Program-made: the position numbers and the translations under genes
Origin: Parabacteroides sp. ZJ-118
GTDB lineage: Bacteria > Bacteroidota > Bacteroidia > Bacteroidales > Tannerellaceae
Reading direction: 5' to 3'
DNA length: 64,000 nucleotides
Assembly: GCF_011038785.1 (NCBI RefSeq)
Contig: NZ_JAAKDT010000001.1
Coordinates: 62,001 to 126,000, forward strand
Part shown: positions 27,678 to 36,655 of the stretch, piece by piece
How positions within the stretch are numbered: the first letter of the stretch is position 1
Layout of the letters: every line of letters begins with the position of its first letter
The notes under the pieces: generated by a model
Database searches by the model: none
The model's input: only the letters and a program-made list of their open reading frames with translations
Told to the model about the DNA's origin: nothing

Positions 27678-30503
27678 ATGAAGAGATTTTGGAGTATTCC
27701 ACTTATGCTCATGCTGTTCGCATGCCAAACTCCTAAAGAGAGTAGAGAGGAATTATCGCTTGCCGGTTGCTGGGAATTACGATTGGATTCGACAGATGTC
27801 ACCGAGCAAGTTCAATTACCGGGTACCACGGACACCAACCAAAAAGGGTACCCAAACAAGGATAAAGACGAGACGACCCATTTATCCAGGCCCTTCCGCT
27901 ATCAAGGTAAGGCTTGGTATCAGAAGGAGATCACGATTCCGGAGCGTTGGGAAGGCAAAAGTATCTGGTTGACCTTGGAGCGGACAAAGCCGACCCAGGT
28001 ATGGGTAGATAGCGTATACGTCGGTTCGTCCGACCTCATTTCCACCCCTCAAGCGTACGATCTGTCCGCCTATCTCCGAGCCGGGGGGAAGCATCGTTTG
28101 ACCATCCAGGTCGATAACGGCTTGAGCGTACCGCCCCAATTATTGGACAATTCGCACGCTTATACGGAATCCACGCAGACAAACTGGAACGGTATTATCG
28201 GAGACCTGAAATTGGAAGCCCGCCCACAATTCCATATCCGCCAAATACAGGTATATCCACATGCGGACCAAAAAACGGTAGACGTGAAACTAAAGCTCGC
28301 GAATCCATTCGATCAAACGATCGTAGCCGCCGTTCAAATAGAGATGGAGGCTTTCAACACAGGCATGGAGCATCGTATCAAGTTCAACAAGGATCTAGAA
28401 GTCCGACAAGACGAGATCGTATGCCAAATACCGATGGGTGATGATGCCTTGGAATGGAGCGAGTTCTCCCCTACCCTGTATCGCTTGACAGCGAACATCC
28501 AAGGAGAGAATATCCAAGATAGCCAAAGTACGACTTTCGGGTTAAGAGATTTCAAAGCAGAAGGGACACAATTCACCATCAACGGATTGACCACCTTCCT
28601 TCGCGGGAAACATGACGCTTGCGTATTCCCGCTTACAGGCCATGTACCGATGGATACCGCGGCATGGAGACGCTATTTCCGCATCGCCAAGGAATACGGT
28701 ATCAATCACTGCCGTTTCCATTCATGGTGTCCTCCCGAGGCCTGTTTCGAGGCGGCCGATATCGAAGGTTTTTACCTCCAGCCGGAACTGCCTTTCTGGG
28801 GAAAGATGGAAAAGAGCGATACCACTTTGATCCATTTCCTCACCAAAGAAGGATTACAAATACAGGAAGCTTACGGAAATCACGCCTCTTTCGTCATGAT
28901 GGCGATCGGCAACGAGCTTTCCGGGGATCAAGACGCGATGGTGGACATGATCGCCCGTTTCCGCGGCGAGGACGGACGGCATTTATACGCATCTGGATCG
29001 AATGACTATCTAGGCTTCAACGGCCCCGCGGCGGGTGACGATTACTTCACGACCTGCCGAGTCCCCGGCGCTAACGTATTCGGCAACCATACCCGGGGTT
29101 CTTTCTCTTTCGCCGACGCGGAGGATGGCGGTTATATCAACCACACCTATCCAAACTCGGTCATGAATTTCAAATCCGCTGTCGAACAATGTTCATTGCC
29201 TATCATCGGACACGAGACCGGGCAATTCCAATGTTATCCGAATTATGAGGAAATCAAGAAATATACCGGGGTACTGAAACCTTGGAACCTGGAGATATTC
29301 CGCGAACGGCTGGACGAGGCCGGTATGGCCGAACAAGCGGATGATTTCTTCAATGCCTCCGGCAAATGGATGGCGCGACTTTACCGGGCCGAGATGGAAA
29401 TGGCGTTCCGTACTCCGGGGATGGCAGGCTTCCAATTATTGGATTTACAGGATTATCCGGGACAGGGCACGGCGTTGGTCGGTATCTTGGACGCGTTTAT
29501 GGATAACAAGGGCTTGATAACCGCTGAGGAATGGAAAGAGTCTTGCGATGATGTCGTATTATTGGCTCTCCTGCCTAAATTCTGTTACTCGGGGAGTGAG
29601 GAGATCAAAGGCTCCATCGAGGTAGCGAACTATACACCGACCGCTTTAGAAGGGAAACGTCTAAATTGGACCTTGACGAATAGCCGGGGTCAAGCGATCG
29701 CCCAAAACAGCCTATCACTGCAAATCAATCAAGGCACGTTGGCCAAGGCAGGTCTATTAAATATCGCTTTACCTGTCGTTCAAGAGGCTGAGACCTATAC
29801 TTTACGGCTGGCGATCGAGGGCACGGATTATCACAATCATTACCCATTATGGATTTTTCCGGAACATAATAACGTGCAAGTCCCTACGGGTATCAAAGTC
29901 ATCAAGGAATGGGATAAACAGGCCGAGGAGGCATTGGCGAACGGGGCGAAAGTATTGTGGTTCCCGGATGCCGGGACTTACAAGGACGTGACGGTAGACG
30001 GGTTATTCCAGACAGATTACTGGAATTACCGGATGTTTAAGTCCATCTGCGAATGGGTGAAGAAACCGGTCTCTCCGGGTACGCTCGGATTATGGATGAA
30101 CCCCTCTCATCCGGCTTTCACTCATTTCCCGACGGATTTCCATACAGACTGGCAATGGTTCACGATGATAAAGAATAGCCATCCGCTGATACTGGATCAG
30201 CTTCCGGATCATTACAGGCCGATCGTACAAGTGATCGATAACGTGGAGCGTAATCATAAATTAGGGATGATCCTGGAGTTCAATGTCGGCCCTGGCAAGT
30301 TGTTAATCTGTATGACAGACTTGGAAACCCAGCAAGCATATCCGGAAGCCCGCCAATTATACCGCAGCTTGTTAAGTTACATGGATTCCCCCGAGTTCTC
30401 GCCTCAGATGACATTAGCGCCCGCCCAATTGATTGAGTTATTCACGCGTCAAGTCGGAGACTCGAAGATCAAGGAATTAGGGAATATCTCGTATGACGAC
30501 TAA
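27678..30503 (+). CDS. Glycoside hydrolase family 2 lipoprotein
   Basis: The 941-residue protein has a lipobox LFAC (Cys16), a jelly-roll sugar-binding domain (about 60-180), an immunoglobulin-like domain (about 185-290) and a TIM barrel. The proposed acid/base is Glu413 (GNELSG) and the nucleophile Glu513 (GHETGQF). The C-terminal 300 residues contain further beta domains. Family GH2 includes beta-galactosidases, glucuronidases and mannosidases; which applies here is unknown. It is a surface or periplasmic enzyme without an adjacent SusCD pair, so it is not part of an evident utilisation locus. Confidence 0.85.
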   Translation: MKRFWSIPLMLMLFACQTPKESREELSLAGCWELRLDSTDVTEQVQLPGTTDTNQKGYPNKDKDETTHLSRPFRYQGKAWYQKEITIPERWEGKSIWLTLERTKPTQVWVDSVYVGSSDLISTPQAYDLSAYLRAGGKHRLTIQVDNGLSVPPQLLDNSHAYTESTQTNWNGIIGDLKLEARPQFHIRQIQVYPHADQKTVDVKLKLANPFDQTIVAAVQIEMEAFNTGMEHRIKFNKDLEVRQDEIVCQIPMGDDALEWSEFSPTLYRLTANIQGENIQDSQSTTFGLRDFKAEGTQFTINGLTTFLRGKHDACVFPLTGHVPMDTAAWRRYFRIAKEYGINHCRFHSWCPPEACFEAADIEGFYLQPELPFWGKMEKSDTTLIHFLTKEGLQIQEAYGNHASFVMMAIGNELSGDQDAMVDMIARFRGEDGRHLYASGSNDYLGFNGPAAGDDYFTTCRVPGANVFGNHTRGSFSFADAEDGGYINHTYPNSVMNFKSAVEQCSLPIIGHETGQFQCYPNYEEIKKYTGVLKPWNLEIFRERLDEAGMAEQADDFFNASGKWMARLYRAEMEMAFRTPGMAGFQLLDLQDYPGQGTALVGILDAFMDNKGLITAEEWKESCDDVVLLALLPKFCYSGSEEIKGSIEVANYTPTALEGKRLNWTLTNSRGQAIAQNSLSLQINQGTLAKAGLLNIALPVVQEAETYTLRLAIEGTDYHNHYPLWIFPEHNNVQVPTGIKVIKEWDKQAEEALANGAKVLWFPDAGTYKDVTVDGLFQTDYWNYRMFKSICEWVKKPVSPGTLGLWMNPSHPAFTHFPTDFHTDWQWFTMIKNSHPLILDQLPDHYRPIVQVIDNVERNHKLGMILEFNVGPGKLLICMTDLETQQAYPEARQLYRSLLSYMDSPEFSPQMTLAPAQLIELFTRQVGDSKIKELGNISYDD

Positions 30504-30562
30504 GCGGACACAAATGAGGAAGGAACAATGATAGTTGAAAACACACGAGTTAAAAAAGAATC

Positions 30563-30707
30563 ATGGTAAGACCTACAAACAGACAACAATTGATATCCGC
30601 CGCAACGGACAATTATGCTGGGCTCCTATTTTATCAGTACTACAAGTGCCCACTACGATTGGGCGTTGAAAAAGCTGAAAGCACACCGAAAGAACATGAA
30701 ACAATGA
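30563..30707 (+). pseudogene. Internally deleted ClbS/DfsB-family gene
   Basis: ATG 30563 opens MVRPTNRQQLISAATDNY, the N-terminus of ClbS/DfsB four-helix proteins. From about 30621, one base out of frame, follows GSYFISTTSAHYDWALKKLK, the family's C-terminus, ending in TGA 30705-30707. About 120 central residues of a roughly 170-residue family are missing, so this is a deletion relic. ClbS relatives protect against colibactin-like genotoxins. Read in the original frame it fuses into the following DJ-1 fragment as a 157-codon open frame, which is not a natural protein. Confidence 0.7.
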
Positions 30708-31036
30708 TTGTAGGTGCTATTTGTAACGCCGCTTCTTTTATGGCAAAGCACGGATTCCTCAATACCTCAAAGCATACCGGCAACGGTTTGGAGCAACTGA
30801 AACTTTGGGGAGGTGACAATTATACAAACCCTAACGGGTATATCCACGCCCAAGCGGTCAGCGACAACCACCTCGTGATGGCAAACGGTTCCGCCACACT
30901 AGAGTTTACCAAAGAGCTACTGTCGTTACTTGAGAACGATACCCCGGAACGTATCGAGATGTATTATCAGTTCAATAAAAAAGGAATGACGTCGTATCTC
31001 CGTTCGGAGATATACAGGCAGAGCATCTCCTCCTAA
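30704..31036 (+). pseudogene. C-terminal fragment of a DJ-1/PfpI-family protein
   Basis: From ATG 30704 the frame reads MIVGAICNAASFMAKHGFLN and continues through HTGN, QAVSD and ANGSATLEFTKELL, typical of the C-terminal half of DJ-1/PfpI proteins, including the nucleophile-elbow Cys7. About 80-100 N-terminal residues are missing. The fragment follows the ClbS relic directly, suggesting that one deletion joined two neighbouring genes. It might still be translated but is unlikely to fold as a normal member. Confidence 0.65.
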
Positions 31037-31085
31037 TGACAAAAGAAGATTACGGTGTCTTAAATAGCTGTTCGGTTCTGTGTCT

Positions 31086-31104
31086 AAAAACGACTCGTGT
31101 TTTT
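31086..31104. terminator. Weak hairpin between converging reading frames
   Basis: AAAAAC (31086-31091) and GTTTTT (31099-31104) form a short A/T stem downstream of the DJ-1 fragment and of the minus-strand nuclease gene. It could act in either direction. Confidence 0.35.
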
Positions 31105-31111
31105 GAGTGTT

Positions 31112-33547
31112 TTAGTACGGATTGACACCCGATTTGGAAACAGATCTTCCTTTGCCCAGAATCGTGATATGCATATATATGATTTTCCCATTGTCACCAT
31201 TGAAAACACGGGCTATGTAATATGGAATGTCACATTCAAGTTCTTGCAGGAAAAGCCATTGTGATTTACGCATGAAAAAAGGTATGGAGTCTGAATTGGC
31301 TACGCCTCGCATGGTCGTTTTGGCATCGCAAAAACAAATGGTTTGCTCTCCTTTCTTGACTTCAAAGTCATAGCGAGGCTCATCATAGTCTTTGCTCGCC
31401 CATATAACATGATAACCCTGATTTCGGGGATATTTTACCAGCAAATCCTTATACACAAGTTCTTCCCCCCAATTTCCGGTCTGGCTATTGGCATGAACTT
31501 TGTCATCCACTCTTTCAAGAAGCATGTTTAGCATCATCGGCAATTTGTCTTTGTTTGCAATCAGTCGGGTCAGTTCTTCATTGGATAAATCAGATGATGC
31601 CAGTTCCGCCAAGGCTTCCATCTTTCCACTTTGGGCAATGATAAGTGTTTGTTCCCGTTGCGTTTCCGTAAGCATGTCCACAATGAGCGTTGCACGTTTA
31701 GGATAATACCAACGGAACCAAACAGGCAGATTCTCTTTGGGTGTATAGTTTGAGACCCAAGTGTATAGTGCATTCAAGGGACGATTGATGGCAGCTGTAT
31801 TACCTTTGTTCCGGGTATATTGCTCTGAAAGCTCTGTGTCAATGCAGTTCGCAATTTTTTCTATGCTGTATGTTTGGTTTACGATGCCCAATGAATCAAA
31901 CTGTTTGTCCAGCAAGTGGGACTCTATCTTTTCTCCTTTTGATTCATGTAGTTCATTGTATATGTTTTTAAGTTCAGAAGGCAAGTTATCATCCACGGAA
32001 AGCTCCATACAGGTCTTGAACTCTCCCTGTTGATTGGGTAGCAATTTCATGGACGCAAACAGATGTTGGTCGCACTCCTTAAGATAGGAACAACACTGAG
32101 TCAACCATTTAAGGACTTCATGGGGTTCTTGGTTAAAAGAATATATGTTCTTTACACTCTCAATGGAGGTCGCCAAGTTTCTATATGTATATTTTTGTTC
32201 GGTGAAGAGAGTAAAATCCGTTGAGTCAAACCATTTCTGATAATCCGATTCCACAGGTAGCTCTTTGGCTGCAATGAATCGGGCATTATGATAGAGTTCA
32301 ACGTCTGCCTTACTGTCTCTAAACGGAAGCTTTACTTGTGAGAAATTGATAAAATCGCCTGTGCAGTTGGGAACGACGGCGTGAGTCAGTATCAGCTGCT
32401 TGTACTTAATGATATAACGGGTATAGAATTGTGTTTTCGATGCCTGCGTACCATTGTATTTCCGTCGAATGTCTGCCAGCACATGCGCATTATACAGCTT
32501 ATGTTTCTCTACATAATCCAACACCTTTCCGTACAGTTCTACGGAATCGTCCATGATGGTTCGATTCTGTTCATTGCTGCCGGGTTCCAACTCGATGCCT
32601 TCACGTTCCGTAGTCGGTTCAAAACGAAGGCTGTTTACAAGGATGGGAAGCCCGATGTCTTCTGTTCCTATCAGTGGAAGTCCGCAAAACATTTTGGAGA
32701 TGCGGGGAGGAAGTGGCACTATCCTGTTATCCTCATAACGGAATACGGAAGAGGCTTGATTATGGCAGAAGTAAGCAAAATGCAGTTCCTTTGCGATATC
32801 ATGATGGGTAACCTCAAAGACAAGAGAGCTTTCATATTCCGCTTTGCGCGAAATGGTATAAACAACGGCATCCGCTTCCCTACGGTCTTCAATGCTAACA
32901 CTCTTTACCTTGGGCATAAAGCACAAGGTATAAGGTAGCAGATCATACAGATAGTCTAAATCGATGTCATCTCCCGACAACGGTTCCAAGGTAGGTAACG
33001 GTTCATGAAGTTTGTAAGTGAAAGAGGTTTGGAAACCCGTTTGCGGAGTTGTCGGGTGAAGGGATTGCTTAAACAACGACTTGGCTTCCTGACTGGCTTC
33101 AATCAGTCTCCCTTTATCTTCAAAGGAACTTCGATCCAGTTCCAACTCAAATCGGTATAATTCATCGTCTCTGCACAATCCTTTTACATGGATGATTGAG
33201 GACAGGATGTGGGTAGAAACGAACCCCGTGCCGAATCTGCCGATATTGTCCGTGTGTATCTCATCGTACCGTTTGTTTGAATCCGGTAATATGAGATTGA
33301 GGGCGTCATTGATGCTAAAAGCGGCACCGTCATGTTGGAACTCCACTTGGTCTTTGGTCACAATCAGGCGGACGGACACCACGTCGTTGTAATCGCTGGC
33401 ATTTTGCAGGAGTTCCCAGAACCACCGTTTCTTTGCATTCTCTTTTCTGTTTTTCAGTAAAGACAGTTTTTCTATCAAGCGTTGAGCCGGTATCGAACGG
33501 AACTGCTCCTGCTCAACCTGATCTACACGCGAACCGATGTCAGACAT
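31112..33547 (-). CDS. Sacsin/HSP90-type ATPase with C-terminal PD-(D/E)XK (DUF3883-like) nuclease domain
   Basis: The 811-residue protein begins with a GHKL ATPase domain of the sacsin type: RFRSIP-like lead-in, WELLQNASD (N box, Glu45/Asn49) and IGRFGTGFVSTHIL (ATP-lid glycines about 103-109). A long middle region has no recognised domain. The end (about 691-780) looks like a restriction-endonuclease-fold DUF3883 domain: GNWGEELVYKDLL, then Asp727 in RYDFEV and Asp741-Ala-Lys743 as the (D/E)xK. ATPase plus nuclease in one chain, an upstream partner overlapping by eight bases and gene debris nearby suggest a defence function, which is inference. Base composition is more AT-rich than its neighbours. 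Confidence 0.8.
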   Translation of the reverse strand: MSDIGSRVDQVEQEQFRSIPAQRLIEKLSLLKNRKENAKKRWFWELLQNASDYNDVVSVRLIVTKDQVEFQHDGAAFSINDALNLILPDSNKRYDEIHTDNIGRFGTGFVSTHILSSIIHVKGLCRDDELYRFELELDRSSFEDKGRLIEASQEAKSLFKQSLHPTTPQTGFQTSFTYKLHEPLPTLEPLSGDDIDLDYLYDLLPYTLCFMPKVKSVSIEDRREADAVVYTISRKAEYESSLVFEVTHHDIAKELHFAYFCHNQASSVFRYEDNRIVPLPPRISKMFCGLPLIGTEDIGLPILVNSLRFEPTTEREGIELEPGSNEQNRTIMDDSVELYGKVLDYVEKHKLYNAHVLADIRRKYNGTQASKTQFYTRYIIKYKQLILTHAVVPNCTGDFINFSQVKLPFRDSKADVELYHNARFIAAKELPVESDYQKWFDSTDFTLFTEQKYTYRNLATSIESVKNIYSFNQEPHEVLKWLTQCCSYLKECDQHLFASMKLLPNQQGEFKTCMELSVDDNLPSELKNIYNELHESKGEKIESHLLDKQFDSLGIVNQTYSIEKIANCIDTELSEQYTRNKGNTAAINRPLNALYTWVSNYTPKENLPVWFRWYYPKRATLIVDMLTETQREQTLIIAQSGKMEALAELASSDLSNEELTRLIANKDKLPMMLNMLLERVDDKVHANSQTGNWGEELVYKDLLVKYPRNQGYHVIWASKDYDEPRYDFEVKKGEQTICFCDAKTTMRGVANSDSIPFFMRKSQWLFLQELECDIPYYIARVFNGDNGKIIYMHITILGKGRSVSKSGVNPY

Positions 33548-34082
33548 TGAAGTAAGTATTTATGAAATATTCGTAAGTATCTACATAAACATGATTGTCC
33601 AGTCCGGCATTCATATTGACGCTCAAAGCAAAAAGGAGCGCTATTAAGGTTTTCAATAGTGTTCTCAACTTTGTTAGTTGTTTCTCTTTGTTTTCGTCTT
33701 CATGCAAAGCCAATTCTTGTTCCAACTTGTCTGCTTGACCATTCAACTCTACTTTAAGTTCTTGAAGGGCTTTCTTATAATTGTCCAAGAAAGTATCGAC
33801 ACCTAAGTTTTCTATTTGGTTTAAGTAGGCGATTACGCTCTCCAAAGGTAAGGAACCTTCCATCTCACCATATGAAAATTGTTTTATGGATATACCATCT
33901 ATTGTGATACAACCCTCCTCGTCGAATCTAGTCGATAACACAACTCGCCTGCCATACAGCTGTTTTTCTGCATAATTCTGGTCTATCTTCTTAATAACCA
34001 CATAAGGCTTCAATCCTTCTTCATCACTACAATCACCGTCTACATAAACATAAACATTGTCTTTCTTTACTATTGCTTCCAT
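33540..34082 (-). CDS. Small coiled-coil protein with hydrophobic C-terminal segment, partner of the ATPase-nuclease
   Basis: The 180-residue protein is not recognised. Residues 1-75 look like a small beta-rich domain (NVYVYVDGDCSDEEG, RRVVLSTRFDEEG), about 95-138 a charged coiled coil (NYKKALQELKVELN, LEQELALHEDENKEKQ), and about 141-157 a hydrophobic helix (TLIALLFALSV) followed by an aromatic tail. The frame is open for 74 codons more, but that part is a poor protein sequence, so ATG at 34082 is preferred. Its stop overlaps the ATPase-nuclease start (ATGTCTGA), implying coupled translation. It could be a sensor or membrane tether. Confidence 0.6.
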   Translation of the reverse strand: MEAIVKKDNVYVYVDGDCSDEEGLKPYVVIKKIDQNYAEKQLYGRRVVLSTRFDEEGCITIDGISIKQFSYGEMEGSLPLESVIAYLNQIENLGVDTFLDNYKKALQELKVELNGQADKLEQELALHEDENKEKQLTKLRTLLKTLIALLFALSVNMNAGLDNHVYVDTYEYFINTYFNV

Positions 34083-34624
34083 GATACAATTAAAAAATAT
34101 AAGTTTGACATAAAATCTTATTATTAAGCACATCGTAATAAACGCACCCAACCTATAAAAAGTCAAATCGTATTTATCACAATGTTCCTGAACTCCAAAA
34201 TTATAAAGATTTACTATAAAGCAACTGATTTTCACAAAGAATTTGTGCCTCGACAAGCGGTTGGAATAGTTTTTTAGCGTGCACAAACGGGATACTCCCC
34301 CCAAAAAAGCATCTGGAATAGGGAGGCTAAGTCACTGGAATCCGTCTCGCGTTCCATTGACTTGGCGCCGTATCTCAATGGCTTTCCGGTAAGTACACAG
34401 AGACACATCGGCGTGATACGTAAAAGTATACTTGTTTTCGCCTTAATTTCGATCTGTTTGATTGTACGGAGTGACAACGATTGGGGGCGCCACTGAGGTG
34501 TGTAATGACGTACCAGCGATGCGGAGGTAGGCGGATTTTTTGAATTGGCAACAGTTTAGGATGAAAAAATCAGGACAAATCGATAAATTTCATACTTTTG
34601 TCTTCCTATATAACTGACACTAGC
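34083..34624. other. AT-rich intergenic stretch without a supported gene
   Basis: This 542-base gap separates the ATPase-nuclease cassette from the aminotransferase. Open frames exist (for example plus-strand 34278-34496, without a start codon, and a 67-codon minus-strand frame at 34274-34477), but neither resembles a family I know. Base composition changes around 34300-34500, so this may be the right border of acquired DNA. No inverted or direct repeat marking the border was found. Confidence 0.5.
34593..34600 (+). promoter_or_regulatory. -7 box of the aminotransferase gene
   Basis: TACTTTTG matches TAnnTTTG 24 bases before ATG 34625, supporting that start over the in-frame codon at 34598. 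A clear -33 element was not seen. Confidence 0.6.
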
Positions 34625-35938
34625 ATGAAAAATACTCCTGTAGACTATCAGACAGCCAGACGAATTATCGATGGCTTTGGACTTCCCGATTTTGGGAAAG
34701 CGACTATCCGGGAGGTAGTTGCCATATCCACGCGATTGGAACAAGAAACGGGAACCGAGTTCATCCATATGGAAATGGGCGTACCGGGCTTGAAGGCCGC
34801 CCAAGTAGGCGTAGACGCCGAGATCGAAGCCCTTCGTAGCGGTATAGCCTCCATCTACCCGAACATCAACGGAATTCCCGAAGTGAAAAGGCAAGCTTCC
34901 CGCTTTATCAAGGCGTTTATAGATATAGAGATAGATCCGGAGTGTTGCGTACCCGTAACCGGTTCCATGCAGGGCACATACGCCTCTTTCCTTACGGCCG
35001 GACAATGTATGCCGGGAAGGGAGACCATCTTGTTCATCGACCCCGGATTCCCCGTGCAGAAGCAGCAAATAGCCGTTATGGGCTATAAATACGAGTCGTT
35101 CGACGTATACGAATATCGCGGCGAGCGATTGCGTGAAGTCTTGGAGGCGCATCTTTCCAAGGGCAATATTGCCGCGATGATCTATTCCAACCCGAATAAC
35201 CCGGCTTGGTTTTGCCTCACCGACGAGGAGTTGAGGATCATCGGCGAGATGGCCGACAAATACGATGTGATCGTCATAGAGGACCTCGCCTATTTTGCCA
35301 TGGATTTTCGCAAGGACCTCGGATGTCCCTTCGAGCCTCCTTATCAAGCGAGCGTAGCCCGTTATACCGACAATTATATCATGCAGATATCCGGCTCCAA
35401 GGCGTTCAGCTATGCCGGACAGCGTATCGGGGTGACAGCGATCTCCAATACACTTTACCATCGCTCCTACCCGGAATTGACCCGGCGCTATGGAGGCGGC
35501 ACGTTCGGTACGGTATATATCCACCGTGTCTTATACGCCCTCTCATCCGGAACCAGCCACTCGGCCCAATTCGCCCTAGCCGCCATGTTCAAGGCCGCCG
35601 CAGACGGTACTTTTGACTTTGTCTCGCAAGTGAAAGAATACGGACGCCGCGCGGAGAGACTAAAGAAGATTTTTACGGATCATGGTTTCACGATCGTTTA
35701 TGATCACGATCTGGACCAACCGATAGCCGACGGTTTCTATTTCACGATCGGTTACCCGGGAATGACCGGCGGACAACTGATGGAAGAACTGATTTATTAC
35801 GGAGTAAGCGCCATATCATTAAGTACCACAGGCAGTAACCAACAAGGACTACGAGCTTGTACCTCTTTCATAAAAGAGCACCAATATGACTTACTGGACG
35901 AAAGGCTGAGATTGTTCGAGGAAAATCATCAAGCATAA
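34625..35938 (+). CDS. Class I/II pyridoxal-phosphate aminotransferase
   Basis: The 437-residue protein has the fold-type I pattern: Tyr in PNINGIPEVKRQASRF, YSNPNNPAW (substrate/PLP Asn), VIVIEDLAYFAMDF (PLP Asp) and the PLP lysine in ISGSKAFSYAGQRIG. It transfers an amino group between an amino acid and a 2-oxoacid; the particular amino acid cannot be told. The start is set by the -7 box and by MKNTPVDYQTARRI. It stands alone between accessory DNA and yqgE. Confidence 0.85.
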   Translation: MKNTPVDYQTARRIIDGFGLPDFGKATIREVVAISTRLEQETGTEFIHMEMGVPGLKAAQVGVDAEIEALRSGIASIYPNINGIPEVKRQASRFIKAFIDIEIDPECCVPVTGSMQGTYASFLTAGQCMPGRETILFIDPGFPVQKQQIAVMGYKYESFDVYEYRGERLREVLEAHLSKGNIAAMIYSNPNNPAWFCLTDEELRIIGEMADKYDVIVIEDLAYFAMDFRKDLGCPFEPPYQASVARYTDNYIMQISGSKAFSYAGQRIGVTAISNTLYHRSYPELTRRYGGGTFGTVYIHRVLYALSSGTSHSAQFALAAMFKAAADGTFDFVSQVKEYGRRAERLKKIFTDHGFTIVYDHDLDQPIADGFYFTIGYPGMTGGQLMEELIYYGVSAISLSTTGSNQQGLRACTSFIKEHQYDLLDERLRLFEENHQA

Positions 35939-35949
35939 ATCAATGGCAG

Positions 35950-35991
35950 GCCCGGCCTATTCACGTTTATTAACTCGGATCCCGGGCTTTT
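35950..35991 (+). terminator. Possible terminator after the aminotransferase
   Basis: GCCCGG (35950-35955) pairs with CCGGGC (35982-35987) followed by TTTTC. The 26-base loop makes it weak. Confidence 0.4.
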
Positions 35992-36058
35992 CATTTGCTT
36001 CTTATTAAAAAACACCTTATATTGTCGGTGAATTAGTAATAACCTAACATCCACGATC

Positions 36059-36655
36059 ATGGCATCTTATAAAAATATATTTAAAATAACACATAACGAC
36101 ATCCTTCCTATCCAAGGAAGTATTCTAATCGCCGAGCCTTTTTTACAAGATGCCTACTTCCAACGTTCCGTCGTATTGTTGATAGAGCATACGGAACACG
36201 GATCGATGGGATTTGTCCTGAATAAAAAGACGGATCTTATCGTAAACTCTTTTTTCAAGGAGTTTGCCGAGTTCCCGGAGATACCGATTTATCTGGGGGG
36301 ACCGGTCGGCTCCAACCGTTTGTTCTTTATTCATTCCTTGGGAGATAACATTATCCCGGGCGCGTTAAAGATCAATGATTGTCTATATTTCGACGGGGAT
36401 TTCAACGCATTGAAACAATATATCCTCAACGGGCATCCAATCGATGGGAAAGTGAAGTTTTTCCTGGGATACTCCGGATGGACCGAAGGACAGTTAAACC
36501 ATGAGATCAAACGGAACTCATGGGCCGTAAGCCCTATTACCACCGATAATATCCTGTCTGCCGACGGCGAGGGTTATTGGGTAGATTCCGTAGAATTATT
36601 GGGCAATGATTATAAAACCTGGACAAAATATCCGAAGGATCCCTGTTTAAATTAA
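36059..36655 (+). CDS. YqgE/AlgH family protein
   Basis: The 198-residue protein contains the family blocks GSILIAEPFLQDAYFQRSVV, HGSMGFVLNK, YLGGPVGSNRLFFIHSLG and FLGYSGWTEGQLNHEI. The family is widespread but has no agreed biochemical role; AlgH was linked to alginate regulation in Pseudomonas. It converges with the GNAT gene, overlapping it by nine bases at the 3' ends. Confidence 0.93.
   Translation: MASYKNIFKITHNDILPIQGSILIAEPFLQDAYFQRSVVLLIEHTEHGSMGFVLNKKTDLIVNSFFKEFAEFPEIPIYLGGPVGSNRLFFIHSLGDNIIPGALKINDCLYFDGDFNALKQYILNGHPIDGKVKFFLGYSGWTEGQLNHEIKRNSWAVSPITTDNILSADGEGYWVDSVELLGNDYKTWTKYPKDPCLN

Noticed and set aside
30563-31036. Intact 157-residue gene
   Set aside because: The frame joins parts of two unrelated families, and the ClbS part continues in another frame.
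34274-34477. 67-codon minus-strand frame upstream of the nuclease cassette
   Set aside because: Considered as a mobile-element remnant or a third cassette gene, but no similarity or start context supports it.
34556-35524. 322-codon minus-strand frame opposite the aminotransferase
   Set aside because: The plus-strand frame has all PLP-enzyme motifs and a promoter; this one has none.
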